Notes: a model not told the origin generated them from the letters alone. A DNA stretch of 64,000 nucleotides from Dehalococcoidia bacterium (GCA_020850615.1 JADZEI010000029.1:1-64000); one strand, 5' to 3'. Shown: positions 1-8,904, numbered from the stretch's first letter. Translations and numbers: made by a program.

Positions 1-149
1 AGTGCGGATGGAAGCGGAGCTTCGAAACGACATCCCAGCTGGTGCGCCCGCTAAAGGCGCGGCTTGATCCAGGCTGGCCTTCTCATGGAAGTCGCAGAGC
101 ATCGGCTCTGCGGCCCCGAGGATCATGCCCCGCGGTAGCCCGTGACAAC

Positions 150-205
150 GTCCGGTGCTGCGAGGGCGGGAGCGCAGCTCCGCCCGGCTCGCCGCGTGCT
201 CATCT
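150..205. repeat. Partial copy of dispersed intergenic repeat
   Basis: This stretch (ggtgctgcgagggcgg and what follows) resembles the tail half of the repeats at 16829, 18349 and 28527. The head half is not recognisable. No gene is visible in bases 1-282. Confidence 0.35.
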
Positions 206-282
206 CCGCGCTGACGCTCCCGCCGCCGTTCGACCCGCCACGCCTTGCACCTTGGCCCACCCGCGCGGCATGATTCGCACAA

Positions 283-1533
283 ATGTTCGAACCACCGCCG
301 CCCGCCGCCGCACCCGCCCTCCGCGACCGGCTGCGCGCGGCGCTCCACCAGCCCGCCCGCAAGGACTCGCTCCCCCGCGCCGAGAGCGTCACCGAGCTCA
401 CCGACCTCTCGGCCCTCGGCGGGCGCTGGTTCCAGTCGCAGGACGGCCCGGGCTACGTCGTCGAAAGCGTCTACGAAGCCGGCCACGCGCACGGCTCCGT
501 CGTCCTCCACCGCGCGCTCTCGCTGAACCCGGTCCGTCTCGCCGGGCAAACGCGCGATGACCGCCTCGGCGCCGTCAACCCCGCCGACTTCCTCTACGTC
601 GACACCGAGACGACCGGCCTCGGCGGCGCCGGTGCGATGGTCTTTCTCGCAGGCGTGGCCCGCTTCGATGGTTCGCTCCTGCGCCTCCGCCAGTACGTTC
701 TCCCCGGACCGCAGTTCGAAGGCGGGCTCCTCGGCGGACTCGCGGGCGAGCTCGCCGGCGCCGGCGCGCTCGTCAGCTACAACGGCAAGTCGTTCGACCT
801 GCCTCTCCTCGAATCGCGCTACATCCTCTCGCGCCAGCGCCCCACCTTCCGCCAGCTCCCCCACCTCGACCTCCTCCACCCCAACCGGCGCATCTTCAAG
901 GACACCATGGAGTCGCACCGCCTCACGCGCGTCGAGCTCGAGCTCCTCGAGTTCGAGCGCGAGGCCGACTGCCCCTCGCACGAAGTGCCGGAGCGCTACT
1001 TCCGCTTCCAGCGCAGCAGCGACCCGACCCACATCCTGCCCGTACTGCGCCACAATGCCTGGGACGTGCTCTCGCTCGTGGCGCTCGCCGCCCACCTCGC
1101 CGGCGTCTGCGACGGCGCCGGGGAGCCGCTCCAGGCCGCCCGCGCCGCTGAATACGCCGGCCACCATGCCGAGGCCATCGCGCACTACGAACGCGCCCTC
1201 GATGGCCCGCTCCCGCGCGGCGCCCGCCTCGAAGTCCTGGAGCACCTCGCCCGCCTCGCCCGGAAGCTCGATCGCCACGACGACGCGGCCGCCTGGTGGT
1301 CGCGCCTCATCGCCGAGCCGCGCAGCCGCCGCGTCCTCCCCTACGTCGAGCTCGCCAAGTACGCCGAACACCACCAGAAGAGCCCTGCCCGCGCCCTCGC
1401 CTTCGTCGACGAAGCCCTCGCGCTGGTCCAGCGCGGCCTCGCCCGGCCCGGCCCCGCCGGCGGCGAGCTCTCCATCGAAGGCCTCCTCAAGCGCCGCCAG
1501 CGGTTGGTGAGGCGTAAAAGCATAGACGCCTAA
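283..1533 (+). CDS. YprB-like ribonuclease H-fold (DEDDh exonuclease-like) protein with C-terminal TPR-like region
   Basis: Protein of 416 residues. The central part carries an exonuclease-type RNase H fold: DTETTG near residue 108 (metal-binding Asp and Glu), SYNGKSFDLPLL near 165 (third acidic residue) and HNAWDVLSL near 258 (His and last Asp). These are the DEDDh positions of the YprB family. Such proteins are predicted 3'-5' nucleases; the substrate of this family is not firmly known. Residues after about 285 form helical, TPR-like repeats. The ATG at 283 has no Shine-Dalgarno sequence; a CATGAT box 8 nt upstream, with TTGCAC 18 bases before it, suggests leaderless translation. The 3' end of the frame runs into an octamer-type repeat. 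Confidence 0.8.
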   Translation: MFEPPPPAAAPALRDRLRAALHQPARKDSLPRAESVTELTDLSALGGRWFQSQDGPGYVVESVYEAGHAHGSVVLHRALSLNPVRLAGQTRDDRLGAVNPADFLYVDTETTGLGGAGAMVFLAGVARFDGSLLRLRQYVLPGPQFEGGLLGGLAGELAGAGALVSYNGKSFDLPLLESRYILSRQRPTFRQLPHLDLLHPNRRIFKDTMESHRLTRVELELLEFEREADCPSHEVPERYFRFQRSSDPTHILPVLRHNAWDVLSLVALAAHLAGVCDGAGEPLQAARAAEYAGHHAEAIAHYERALDGPLPRGARLEVLEHLARLARKLDRHDDAAAWWSRLIAEPRSRRVLPYVELAKYAEHHQKSPARALAFVDEALALVQRGLARPGPAGGELSIEGLLKRRQRLVRRKSIDA

Positions 1534-1542
1534 GGCGTAGAG
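1511..1542. repeat. Octamer-type repeat (GGCGTAGA/GGCGTAAA), left half of inverted pair
   Basis: The 3' end of the RNase H-fold gene and the bases just after it contain ggcgtaaaa and ggcgtagag. The same units appear in inverse orientation at 1682-1712, at the 3' end of the convergent gene. Confidence 0.5.
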
Positions 1543-1681
1543 TGGGCGTCTGCCGCGATCGCGGGGGCGGCGCGCCGGCTATTGGAGCCGCCCGAAGCGT
1601 ACATTCGCCCCGCTCTCAGCGCGCACTTGCCGCGCGAATCCAGGCACCTCCGCCTCACTCTCGCGGCGGACGCCCCACTTC

Positions 1682-1712
1682 ACGCCTTTACGCCTCTACG
1701 CCTCTACGCCTC
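1682..1712. repeat. Octamer tandem repeat (CTCTACGC), right half of inverted pair
   Basis: One ctttacgc and two ctctacgc units in tandem overlap the stop codon (1696-1698) of the minus-strand PRC-like gene. They are the inverse complement of the units at 1511-1542, so both ends of the convergent intergenic region carry the same repeat pointing inward. Confidence 0.55.
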
Positions 1713-2160
1713 GATCCATATCCGTGGGGTCGTCCGCGATGGGGGCCGGATGGCGGCCCTGCTCCTGGATTGGTACGCGGTACGGGTTCTCCGCGCCGGT
1801 GTGCGCCTCGCGCTTGACCGGCGTGGCCTCGTCATCGTCGCTGCCGATCTCGAAGTCCTCGATGCCCTGCTGTTCCATGAGGAGCTGTACCTCCTGCCGC
1901 TCGAACTCGTGGTCCAGGAGCCGGTATCCCGCGCGGTCGAACGGCGGAAGGTCGCTGTAGTCGTCCGCGGTGCCGGCGAGCACGACCCGGTTCCGCGGTG
2001 CTTCTATCACCGCCCGCAGCGGCACCATCACCGCGAACCCATTTCGTTCCAGTACCAGCCCCGAAGCACGGCCGCTTCCCGGCTCCGCGGCCACGTGGCG
2101 CAACCGGCCCACGTAGGACCCGTCCTCCGCCACGACTTCAATGCGTTCATGCCCGTCCAT
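1696..2160 (-). CDS. PRC-barrel-like protein (DUF2171-type)
   Basis: Small acidic protein of 154 residues. The first 75 residues form a short beta-rich domain (start MDGHERIEVV, then DGSYVGRLRHV and GLVLERNGFAVMVPLRAV) like PRC-barrel or DUF2171 domains, which bind other proteins or RNA in many bacteria. The rest is charged and probably disordered. The ATG at 2160 was chosen because a GGAGGTG ribosome site lies 5 nt upstream; a longer frame exists but its extra N-terminus is low-complexity arginine-rich. It diverges from the secreted protein at 2328. Function unknown. Confidence 0.55.
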   Translation of the reverse strand: MDGHERIEVVAEDGSYVGRLRHVAAEPGSGRASGLVLERNGFAVMVPLRAVIEAPRNRVVLAGTADDYSDLPPFDRAGYRLLDHEFERQEVQLLMEQQGIEDFEIGSDDDEATPVKREAHTGAENPYRVPIQEQGRHPAPIADDPTDMDRGVEA

Positions 2161-2327
2161 GCAGGCACCTCCTCTTCCGCGAAGGCGCGGGAGGGGCCAC
2201 GCGCGCGGCCCACCTCCATCGTGTCCCCGGCCCGCTCGAACGAGCGCCGCACGCAGTTCGGGCCGCGGTAACAGTTGCGTGGCGAGTCCCGGTACGCCCC
2301 GCCGCGCCACCCGCCGATGATCCGATC

Positions 2328-3053
2328 GTGGGCAAGTACCTCGTCTTCGGTGTTGCGCTGATGCTACTCCTGACGGGCCGCTGCTATACGGCCGACTTCG
2401 AATCTGCGATGGCAGGCGTGCCCATCGTCGGCGCCATGGTCTCCCCGCCCGCCCCGGTCCCCGCCTACGTCGACACCATCGGCACACCCGCGGCCACCAC
2501 GCTGCCCGAGGCCGACCTCGCGACCTGGTTCGCCGATGACGCCGAGGACCCCTACGACGTGACCACCTGGCGCGCCATCGGCGCGTTCGTCGCGGTCATG
2601 GGCACCGCCGATGGCTTCGCACAGGCCTGCAAGGCCGCCGCCGAAGCCGCCGGCGGCGAGCGCTCCGCCAACCCGGAGCTCGCCGCGCTCGCCTGCAGCG
2701 ACGACGGCACCGTGACCCAGCTCCAGCGTTTCGCCGCCGGGGTGCTCGCCCTCCAGTCCGAGCTCGTCGCCTGGTACCGCGGCGCTCCCGGGGCCAGCCT
2801 CGGCGCGATCGAAGCCCGCCAGGGCGAGGTGCGGCTGATGTGCGGGTTCGACATCGTCGCCCGCCAGGGCGGCGCCGAATCGGTGTACGCCGAGGCCTGC
2901 AGCAAAGCGCTCGACAACGCCTACCGGGAAGGCGACGTGCTCGCCAGCTTCGAAGCCGCCGCCGAAGCCTACGCCCTCGTCGCCGAAGACATCGCCACGC
3001 GCGACCCGAGCGTTGACCAGGAGCCCGGCTACTTCGAAGAGCCGAAGGAGTGA
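2328..3053 (+). CDS. Hypothetical secreted or membrane-anchored protein
   Basis: About 241 residues from the GTG at 2328. The N-terminus (VGKYLVFGVALMLLLTGRC) reads as a signal peptide or anchor; the Cys after LLLTGR is close to, but not exactly, a lipobox. The mature part is mostly alpha-helical and acidic, with four further Cys that could form two disulphides. An internal ATG at 2361 is an alternative start. No known family was recognised. It ends 96 bases before the histidine kinase gene, which has its own ribosome site, so a shared function is possible but unproven. Confidence 0.5.
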   Translation: MGKYLVFGVALMLLLTGRCYTADFESAMAGVPIVGAMVSPPAPVPAYVDTIGTPAATTLPEADLATWFADDAEDPYDVTTWRAIGAFVAVMGTADGFAQACKAAAEAAGGERSANPELAALACSDDGTVTQLQRFAAGVLALQSELVAWYRGAPGASLGAIEARQGEVRLMCGFDIVARQGGAESVYAEACSKALDNAYREGDVLASFEAAAEAYALVAEDIATRDPSVDQEPGYFEEPKE

Positions 3054-3149
3054 CGCCCCGGCAATACGGGCGTGCCCTGATTTACACCACCCACAGGCTC
3101 GGGAATCCTTGACCAGCATGCGCGCGAACCCGGCCGGACGAGGGAGCCC

Positions 3150-4994
3150 ATGAACCAGCCAGCGGCCGGCGCGCTTCTCCCTGCCCTCCTGGATCGCGGC
3201 GCCTACATCGTCCTCGCCGTCGATACCGCGACCGGGCGCATCGTCGAGTGCAACGCGGGCGCGGCGGCAGCCCTCGGCTACACCTGCGAGGAGCTCCGCA
3301 CACTCAACATCTTCGCGGTGGACGCCGGGCTCAGCCGCGACATCTTCGCACGCCATTCCGCGGCGCGCGGCGCCCATAGCCCCCTGGAGACGTGCTACCG
3401 CCGTAAGGATGGTTCGACGTTTCCCGTCGAGGTCAACGTCGATAGCGTGACCGCCGGCGACGGGAGCCAGTACTGCCTCGCCATCGCCCGCGACGTCACC
3501 GGGCAGCGCACCGTCGAGCGCCAGCTCGACGAGACCCGCCGCCGGAACGAGTTCCTCGTCCGGAACATGCCCGGCGCCGTCTACAGCGCAACCCTCGCCA
3601 ACGGCGGCCGCTTGACCTGGCTGGATCGCCGCATCGCCGAGATGACCGGCTACCCCGAGGCCGAACTGCTCGCGCTGGACGGCGGGATGCGCAGCCTCGT
3701 CCTCCCGGACGACCTCCCGGCCTTCGATGCCATCCGCCGCACGCCCCCCGGCCAGCCCTTCGACCACCAGTACCGGGTCACCCGCAAGGACGGCCAGGTC
3801 CGCATCCTCCGCGATACGGGCCGTGTTGCCGAGGGTGACCGGTCCCTCGCCGATGGCATGCTCTTCGACGTCACCGAGCGCGTTGAGCGCGAACGCATCC
3901 TCCGCGAAGCCTGGGAAGCCGAGCATGAGCGATTCCAGCTCGTCGTCCGCGCCAGCCGTCAGATCACGCACGAATGGACCGCCGCCACCATGGCGATCAA
4001 CTGGGGCGGCAGCCTCCGGGATGTGCTTGGCTACACCCGCGAGGCCCACGGCGAGACCTTCGAAGACTGGTTCTCCCGCGTCCACCCCGACGACCGCGCG
4101 CAGGTGAAGGCCCGCCGCAAACGCGCCGGCGACGACCAGCTCACCGTCCTCGATTTCGAGTACCGCTACCTCCACGCCGACGGCACCTACCGCTGGATCT
4201 GGGACCACTGCGCCTTCGAATGGGGCCCGAACCAGAAGCTCCTGCGCGTCATCGGCGTCATGCAGGACGTCACCGCCCGCAAGCAGCTCGAAGCCCAGGT
4301 CCACAGCGCCCAGCGCATGGAGACCATCGGCGCGCTCGCCGGCGGCGTCGCCCACGACGTCAACAACTACCTGACCACCATCCTCGGCAACATCGACCTT
4401 GCCCGCATGCGGGTCGGGCCCGGGGAGCGCTGGGATGAGCTCGAAGATGCCCGCGCCGCCGTGCAGGGCTGCGCCGAGCTGGTCCGCAGCCTGTTGACCT
4501 TCGCCCGCCAGCGGCAGCCGGCGCGTTCGCTGCTCCACGCCGACGAAGTGGTCGCGCACGCCGGCCGCATCCTCCAGCGGCTGGTCGGACCCGGCATCGA
4601 AATAACCCACTGCGCCGAACCCGGCCTCACCCTCTTCGCCGACCCGGTGCAGGTCCAGCAGGTCCTGATGAACCTCGTGGTCAACGCCCGCGATGTCCTC
4701 GGCGAGGACGGCCGCATCGACATCCGCGCCGAATCCGCAACCCGGGTTGACCCCGTGGCCGGCGCGCCCCGCGAGTACGCCCGCCTCACCGTCACCGACA
4801 CGGGCCCCGGCGTCCCCAACTCGCTCCTCGACCGCATCTTCGAGCCCTACTTCAGCTCCCGTCCTCTCGGCGAAGGCACGGGCCTCGGGCTCTCCATCGT
4901 CCACGGCATCAGCCGCGCCCATGGTGGCTGGGTCGAAGTCGAGAACGCGCCTTCCGGCGGCGCGGCGTTCAGCGTCTACCTCCCGGTCAACTGA
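3150..4994 (+). CDS. Multi-PAS soluble sensor histidine kinase
   Basis: A 614-residue cytoplasmic kinase with no membrane segment. Three PAS domains lie at roughly 15-125, 135-250 and 260-380, each ending in a PAC-like DVT(G/E/A) segment. The dimerisation domain follows, with the phospho-acceptor His in GGVAHDVNN near residue 398. The ATPase domain shows the N box (NLVVNARD), G1 (DTGPGVP) and G2 (GEGTGLGLSIV). It would autophosphorylate in response to a ligand or redox signal sensed by the PAS domains. No receiver domain and no response regulator gene lie next to it, so its partner is elsewhere. The start is set by ATG 3150, preceded by a GGGAG site. Confidence 0.9.
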   Translation: MNQPAAGALLPALLDRGAYIVLAVDTATGRIVECNAGAAAALGYTCEELRTLNIFAVDAGLSRDIFARHSAARGAHSPLETCYRRKDGSTFPVEVNVDSVTAGDGSQYCLAIARDVTGQRTVERQLDETRRRNEFLVRNMPGAVYSATLANGGRLTWLDRRIAEMTGYPEAELLALDGGMRSLVLPDDLPAFDAIRRTPPGQPFDHQYRVTRKDGQVRILRDTGRVAEGDRSLADGMLFDVTERVERERILREAWEAEHERFQLVVRASRQITHEWTAATMAINWGGSLRDVLGYTREAHGETFEDWFSRVHPDDRAQVKARRKRAGDDQLTVLDFEYRYLHADGTYRWIWDHCAFEWGPNQKLLRVIGVMQDVTARKQLEAQVHSAQRMETIGALAGGVAHDVNNYLTTILGNIDLARMRVGPGERWDELEDARAAVQGCAELVRSLLTFARQRQPARSLLHADEVVAHAGRILQRLVGPGIEITHCAEPGLTLFADPVQVQQVLMNLVVNARDVLGEDGRIDIRAESATRVDPVAGAPREYARLTVTDTGPGVPNSLLDRIFEPYFSSRPLGEGTGLGLSIVHGISRAHGGWVEVENAPSGGAAFSVYLPVN

Positions 4995-5052
4995 CCCGCT
5001 GTTCGCGGCGCCTTCCGTCCCTGTAGGCTCTCCGGTACCGAAGGAGGGCATC

Positions 5053-5700
5053 GTGGAACGCTTCGAAGACGGCAACCTGGTCATCTACGCGGCCGGCCCC
5101 GCCGGCCCCTACGCCAACAACATCTACCTGCTCGTCGACCGCGAGACCAACGAGGCGGTCTTCATCGACGCCCCGGGCGAGCCCCAGAAGAGCATCGACC
5201 TCGCCGAGGACGCGGACGTCGTCCCCCGCGCCGTCTTCCTGACGCACTCCCACATGGACCACACCGGTGGCTTCGCCGCCCTGCGCGACCACTACGGCCT
5301 TAGCCTCTACGCCGATGCCAACGAGCCCTGGCTCGAAGACGGCTGGCTCGACGAGCCGGTCACCCACGACGGCGAGTTGCGCGTCGGCAACCTGGCCTTC
5401 CGCGTGCTCAGCGTGCCCGGCCACACGCCGGGCAGCACAACCTTCGTGCACGGCCGGCACGCGTTCGTCGGCGACACGCTCTTCCCCGGCGGCCCGGGCC
5501 GAACGCGCACCAACGAGGACCTCCAGCAGGAGATCGCCTCCATCACCACGCGCCTCTACGCCCTGCCGCCGGACACGGTCATCTACCCCGGCCACGGCGC
5601 GCGCACGACCATCGGCGAAAGCCGCGCCGAATACGAGCTCTTCGCCGCTCGCGACCACGCCCCCGACCTCCACGGCGACGTCCTCTGGGCAGAATCGTAG
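5053..5700 (+). CDS. Metallo-beta-lactamase-fold hydrolase (glyoxalase II-like)
   Basis: A 215-residue protein with the zinc motif HSHMDH, a further His in VPGHTPGS, the bridging Asp in VGDTLFPGG and the last His in YPGHGARTT. This pattern and the short length match the hydroxyacylglutathione hydrolase-like branch of the fold; the actual substrate cannot be read from the sequence. GTG 5053 is chosen because AAGGAGG lies 5 nt upstream; upstream codons in frame belong to the kinase region in another frame. The gene ends 18 bases before a heptamer array and converges on the flavin oxidoreductase gene. Confidence 0.85.
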   Translation: MERFEDGNLVIYAAGPAGPYANNIYLLVDRETNEAVFIDAPGEPQKSIDLAEDADVVPRAVFLTHSHMDHTGGFAALRDHYGLSLYADANEPWLEDGWLDEPVTHDGELRVGNLAFRVLSVPGHTPGSTTFVHGRHAFVGDTLFPGGPGRTRTNEDLQQEIASITTRLYALPPDTVIYPGHGARTTIGESRAEYELFAARDHAPDLHGDVLWAES

Positions 5701-5717
5701 GCAGGGGCGGTCGCCCG

Positions 5718-5745
5718 CCATCGGCCATCGGCTATCGGCTATCGG
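5718..5745. repeat. Heptamer array (CCATCGG x2, CTATCGG x2)
   Basis: Four 7-bp units directly downstream of the hydrolase gene. Read on the minus strand the units are AGCCGAT and GGCCGAT, which fit RRCYRAY. A matching array in the opposite orientation lies at 5856-5883. Confidence 0.75.
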
Positions 5746-5775
5746 CCGCGCGCGGGCAGGGCGCCGCAGGCGTAG

Positions 5776-5796
5776 CCGCGGAGCATTGCTCCGCGG
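5776..5796. terminator. Hairpin between convergent genes
   Basis: A 10-bp perfect stem (CCGCGGAGCA / TGCTCCGCGG) lies midway between the two heptamer arrays and between convergent genes. There is no clear T tract, so termination is a guess. Confidence 0.4.
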
Positions 5797-5855
5797 GATT
5801 GTCCGAACTATTCCCCGCGCCAGCCCAGAGACGCCCCGCGTCCCGCGACCACGCC

Positions 5856-5883
5856 GCCGACAGCCGACGGCCGACGGCCGACA
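5856..5883. repeat. Heptamer array (GCCGACA / GCCGACG)
   Basis: Four 7-bp units (phase AGCCGAC, GGCCGAC; both fit RRCYRAY) ending one base before the stop codon of the minus-strand gene at 5885. Together with 5718-5745 it forms an imperfect inverted pair around 110 bp. Confidence 0.75.
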
Positions 5884-5884
5884 G

Positions 5885-7042
5885 CTACGACACGAACGCC
5901 GGCACCGCCGCTGGTTCGAACTGCTGCACCGCGGGCAGCACCTTCTCCGCGAACAGGCGCATGCTCGCCTCCGCCTTCTCCACCGGCATCGCCCCATAGG
6001 AGAACACGGCCACAAACTCCTCCGACCCCATCCGGTCGTTGATGTCGCGGAGCTTCTGGATGCACGACTCCGGGCTGCCCCAGACGTGGTTCGCGATGTA
6101 CACGTCTTCCGGGCGGAAGTCCGCCGGCAGGTTCGCCCGCAGCTTCGCCATCTGGGCGTAGTACTCGTAGCCCTTCAGCCCCTGGAGGTGCTCCCCGAGC
6201 AGCTGGTAGTGCCGGAACGCGCTGTCCGCGTACTCCGCCATGTACTGCCGCGCGCCCGCCTCCGCTTCCGCGTCCGTTTCGGCGCAATACACCCAGCACA
6301 CCGTCGTCGGGCGCTCCGCCTCCCAGCCGTGCTCCTCTACGCGGATGCGGTTGTACTCGGCGAGCTCCTGGCGGTGCTCCTCCCAGCTCCGCTGCGGGAT
6401 GAACAGCGGCTTGCACCCCTGGTGCGCCGCCACCGGCATCGACTGCGGGCTCCCCCAGGCGATGTACATGTTGTCGAGCAGCGTGTTCCCCGGCCGCGGC
6501 CGGGGCCGAAGGCTCATCCGCGGCACCTGGTAGTGCTGCCCCTCGTACGAAAACCACTCGTTCGAAACCGACGCCCGGAAGATGTCGAGCGACTCCTGGA
6601 ACCGCTCGCGCGACTCCGCCATGTCCACGCGCATCCCGTTGTACTCGCGCACGCCGAGCCCCCGCCCGAAGCCGACCTTCAGCGTCCGCCCATCGAGCAT
6701 GTAATCGAGCGCGATGTAGCCCTCCGCCACGCGCACCGGGTCGTGCCAGGGCAGGACAACGATCATCGTGCCCATGTCGATCCGCGTCGTCTGGCCCGCG
6801 AAGTACGCCAGGAACTGTGTCGGGTTGGTGATCATCGTGTAGGGCGTGAAGTGGTGCTCCACGGTCCAGAGCGAATCGAACCCCAGCGGCTCCACCAGCT
6901 TCCCCAGGTGGAACTGCTCCCGGTAGATCTGCGCGTCGGGCACGAGTTGCGGTAGCTCGCCCGCTTCTGGGTCCGCCTCGGCCCGCTCGAACCGGTCCCA
7001 ATCGACATAATTCTGGGCGAATAGCGTCACGCCCACTTTCAT
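5885..7042 (-). CDS. LLM-class (luciferase-like) flavin-dependent oxidoreductase
   Basis: A 385-residue TIM-barrel protein of the bacterial luciferase-like family, which uses reduced FMN or F420. Signs are the MKVGVTLFAQN beginning, TVEHHFTPY, the IDMGTMIVVLPWHDPVRVAEGYIALDYMLDGR core and GRGLGVREYNGM. The start ATG 7042 fits the family and has GGGAGAAG upstream; a longer frame adds only an arginine-rich stretch. It is the last gene of a minus-strand group with the GNAT and hydrolase genes, after a 124-base gap. Substrate unknown; family members oxidise or cleave varied small organic molecules. Confidence 0.85.
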   Translation of the reverse strand: MKVGVTLFAQNYVDWDRFERAEADPEAGELPQLVPDAQIYREQFHLGKLVEPLGFDSLWTVEHHFTPYTMITNPTQFLAYFAGQTTRIDMGTMIVVLPWHDPVRVAEGYIALDYMLDGRTLKVGFGRGLGVREYNGMRVDMAESRERFQESLDIFRASVSNEWFSYEGQHYQVPRMSLRPRPRPGNTLLDNMYIAWGSPQSMPVAAHQGCKPLFIPQRSWEEHRQELAEYNRIRVEEHGWEAERPTTVCWVYCAETDAEAEAGARQYMAEYADSAFRHYQLLGEHLQGLKGYEYYAQMAKLRANLPADFRPEDVYIANHVWGSPESCIQKLRDINDRMGSEEFVAVFSYGAMPVEKAEASMRLFAEKVLPAVQQFEPAAVPAFVS

Positions 7043-7166
7043 CGTGGCTTCTCCCTGCTTCGTCCTCGGCGCAGCTTCCCACCCGCGCCGGGCCGCCACA
7101 GTCTTCCCACCCCCGCCAGGGAAGTCAACGCACGTTCGCGTTTCGACCGTTGCCTTTCGCCATCGA

Positions 7167-8150
7167 CTAGAAGTGCACCGGGTCCAGGTACAGCCCGTGC
7201 CCCCGCGCCCCCTCCGGCTCCGGGATATCCGGCGTCCAGAAGTCGAGCGGCCGGATGCTCGTCGCCAGCGCCCGCAGGTGGTCGCCCAGCAGCGCCCCCG
7301 GCGACGTGAACGCCGTCAGGTCCGCAAACCCATCGCCCGCGAGCACCGCGCATACGCAGCGAAACAGGTCGAACAGCTCGTTCTCCCGCCCCGGGGGGCA
7401 CCCGTAATCGAGCGCGATGGCTCCCGGCGGGTGCACATCCTCGCCCTCGGCGGTCCGGGACAGCGTCCGCACCCAGTCGCCCTCGCGGTACACGCCCACC
7501 GCTGCGCCCCGCCCGAGCAGCACGCTGCCCCAGCTGTACTGCTTCGGCGCCCGGGTCATCCGCGCCCGCAGCGATTCGACCGTGTACGGCGCGAAGAGCT
7601 CCTCGCCCGCGTGGCCGGCGTTGAAGATAGCGGCGAGTTCCTCCGCGTCCGTCGCCGTCGCCCAGCGTCCGCACCACGAACCACCGTTCTCCGCCGTCTC
7701 GATGCTCAGCATTTGCGGTCCGAAGCTCCACCGGTTCGCCGCAGCTGAGGCGAACCCCTGCGAGCGCGCGTTGTCCGGCGCGATGTACCAGTACTGCGAA
7801 TCGACCCCGCGGCCGGCGAACATCTCGCGTAGCCGCCCGGCCAGCCGCCGCCCCAGCCCCATCCGCTGGTACTCCGGCGGGATGCGCGCGTGGTGTATGT
7901 ACACGAGCGTCCGCTCCACGCCGCCAATCGGCGCCCGGTGGATCGCACCGCACATCACGCCCGCCGGCGTGCCGTCCACCTCGGCCACGAGCACCGCCGC
8001 CTCCTCCATCAGCCGCGCCGCCGCGAAGTAGTCCTGCCCGCGGTCGATGACGAGCTCGTGGGTCGCGAACACCAGTGGCGACCGGCGCTCCAGCTCCGCC
8101 AGGGTGGCGTTGTCCGCCTCGGTCGCGTTCCGGATCGTGATCTCAGGCAT
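7167..8150 (-). CDS. GNAT-family N-acetyltransferase, two-domain
   Basis: A 327-residue protein. Residues 3-150 form a GNAT domain: the acetyl-CoA loop RMGLGRRLAG follows the strand VYIHHARIPPEY. The C-terminal half looks like a second, degenerate acetyltransferase-like fold. GNAT enzymes transfer an acyl group from acyl-CoA to an amine; the acceptor is not predictable here. The start at 8150 lies only 8 bases after the hydrolase stop codon, so the two are probably cotranscribed. Confidence 0.75.
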   Translation of the reverse strand: MPEITIRNATEADNATLAELERRSPLVFATHELVIDRGQDYFAAARLMEEAAVLVAEVDGTPAGVMCGAIHRAPIGGVERTLVYIHHARIPPEYQRMGLGRRLAGRLREMFAGRGVDSQYWYIAPDNARSQGFASAAANRWSFGPQMLSIETAENGGSWCGRWATATDAEELAAIFNAGHAGEELFAPYTVESLRARMTRAPKQYSWGSVLLGRGAAVGVYREGDWVRTLSRTAEGEDVHPPGAIALDYGCPPGRENELFDLFRCVCAVLAGDGFADLTAFTSPGALLGDHLRALATSIRPLDFWTPDIPEPEGARGHGLYLDPVHF

Positions 8151-8158
8151 GGCGTGCC

Positions 8159-8893
8159 CTACGTCGCCGCCGCGTCGCTCGCCGCGATCTCGGTCCGCCC
8201 CGATTCCGCCGGGTCGCCCCGGAAGCGCGCCAGCAGCCAGTCCGTCACGATCGCATCCAGCCGTCCGCCGGCGCGGCTCAGCATGTGGTCGTCCTCCTCG
8301 AACAGGACGATCTGCTTCGGGTCCCGCGCACGGCCATAGATGTCCTCGCTCGCCAGGTGCGGGAGGATGTTGTCGCCGGTGCCGTGCACCAGCAGCAGCG
8401 GCTTGCCGAGTTCCTGCACCTCCTGCGTGCCGTACACCTGTGGCGCGAACGCCACCACGCCGCTCACCCGGGGATGGATCTGCCCCGCACGCACCACCAC
8501 CGCGCCGCCGAAGCTGTGCCCCGCCAGCGCCAGCGCGGTCGCGCCAATCCCCTGGAGGAAGCTGCACCCTGCCAGCGTGTCGAGCACGCACTCCAGGAAG
8601 TTGTTCGGATGCCGGTAGTTCAGGCGCAGCACGGTGACCTGCCCCTCGGCCAGGAGCTCCGGCAGCCGCCCGTAGAGCGTCCCCGCCGGCCCGTCCACTC
8701 CGCCCATCGCCCCGCCCACGCAGACCATCGCGCTCGTGCCGCCCTCGACCGCGTGGAGGATGCCCTCGATCTCGCCCCGCGTCGTCTGGAGCACGATGCG
8801 GAACGCCTGCTCGCCCTCCAGCGGCAGCGCCCCCACCTGCAGGATGCGCAGGTCCATGTCCTGCTCGGGCTCGTCCAGGGTGTTTCCGGCCAT
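8159..8893 (-). CDS. Alpha/beta hydrolase
   Basis: A 244-residue serine hydrolase. The nucleophile is in LAGHSFGGAV, the acid in HGTGDNILP, and the histidine in EEDDHMLSRAG, in the right order for the catalytic triad. It resembles small dienelactone hydrolase-like or peptidase S9-like esterases. A TATAGT box ends 5 nt before the ATG with no ribosome site, so translation is probably leaderless. The GNAT gene follows 8 bases after its stop. Confidence 0.8.
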   Translation of the reverse strand: MAGNTLDEPEQDMDLRILQVGALPLEGEQAFRIVLQTTRGEIEGILHAVEGGTSAMVCVGGAMGGVDGPAGTLYGRLPELLAEGQVTVLRLNYRHPNNFLECVLDTLAGCSFLQGIGATALALAGHSFGGAVVVRAGQIHPRVSGVVAFAPQVYGTQEVQELGKPLLLVHGTGDNILPHLASEDIYGRARDPKQIVLFEEDDHMLSRAGGRLDAIVTDWLLARFRGDPAESGRTEIAASDAAAT

Positions 8894-8898
8894 GCGCC

Positions 8899-8904
8899 AC
8901 TATA
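8899..8904 (-). promoter_or_regulatory. -10 box of leaderless alpha/beta hydrolase gene
   Basis: TATAGT on the minus strand, 5 nt upstream of the ATG at 8893. Confidence 0.5.

Noticed and set aside
2364-5084. A 906-codon minus-strand open frame opposite the histidine kinase
   Set aside because: No domains; antisense shadow of the PAS kinase and secreted protein genes, which have clear motifs.
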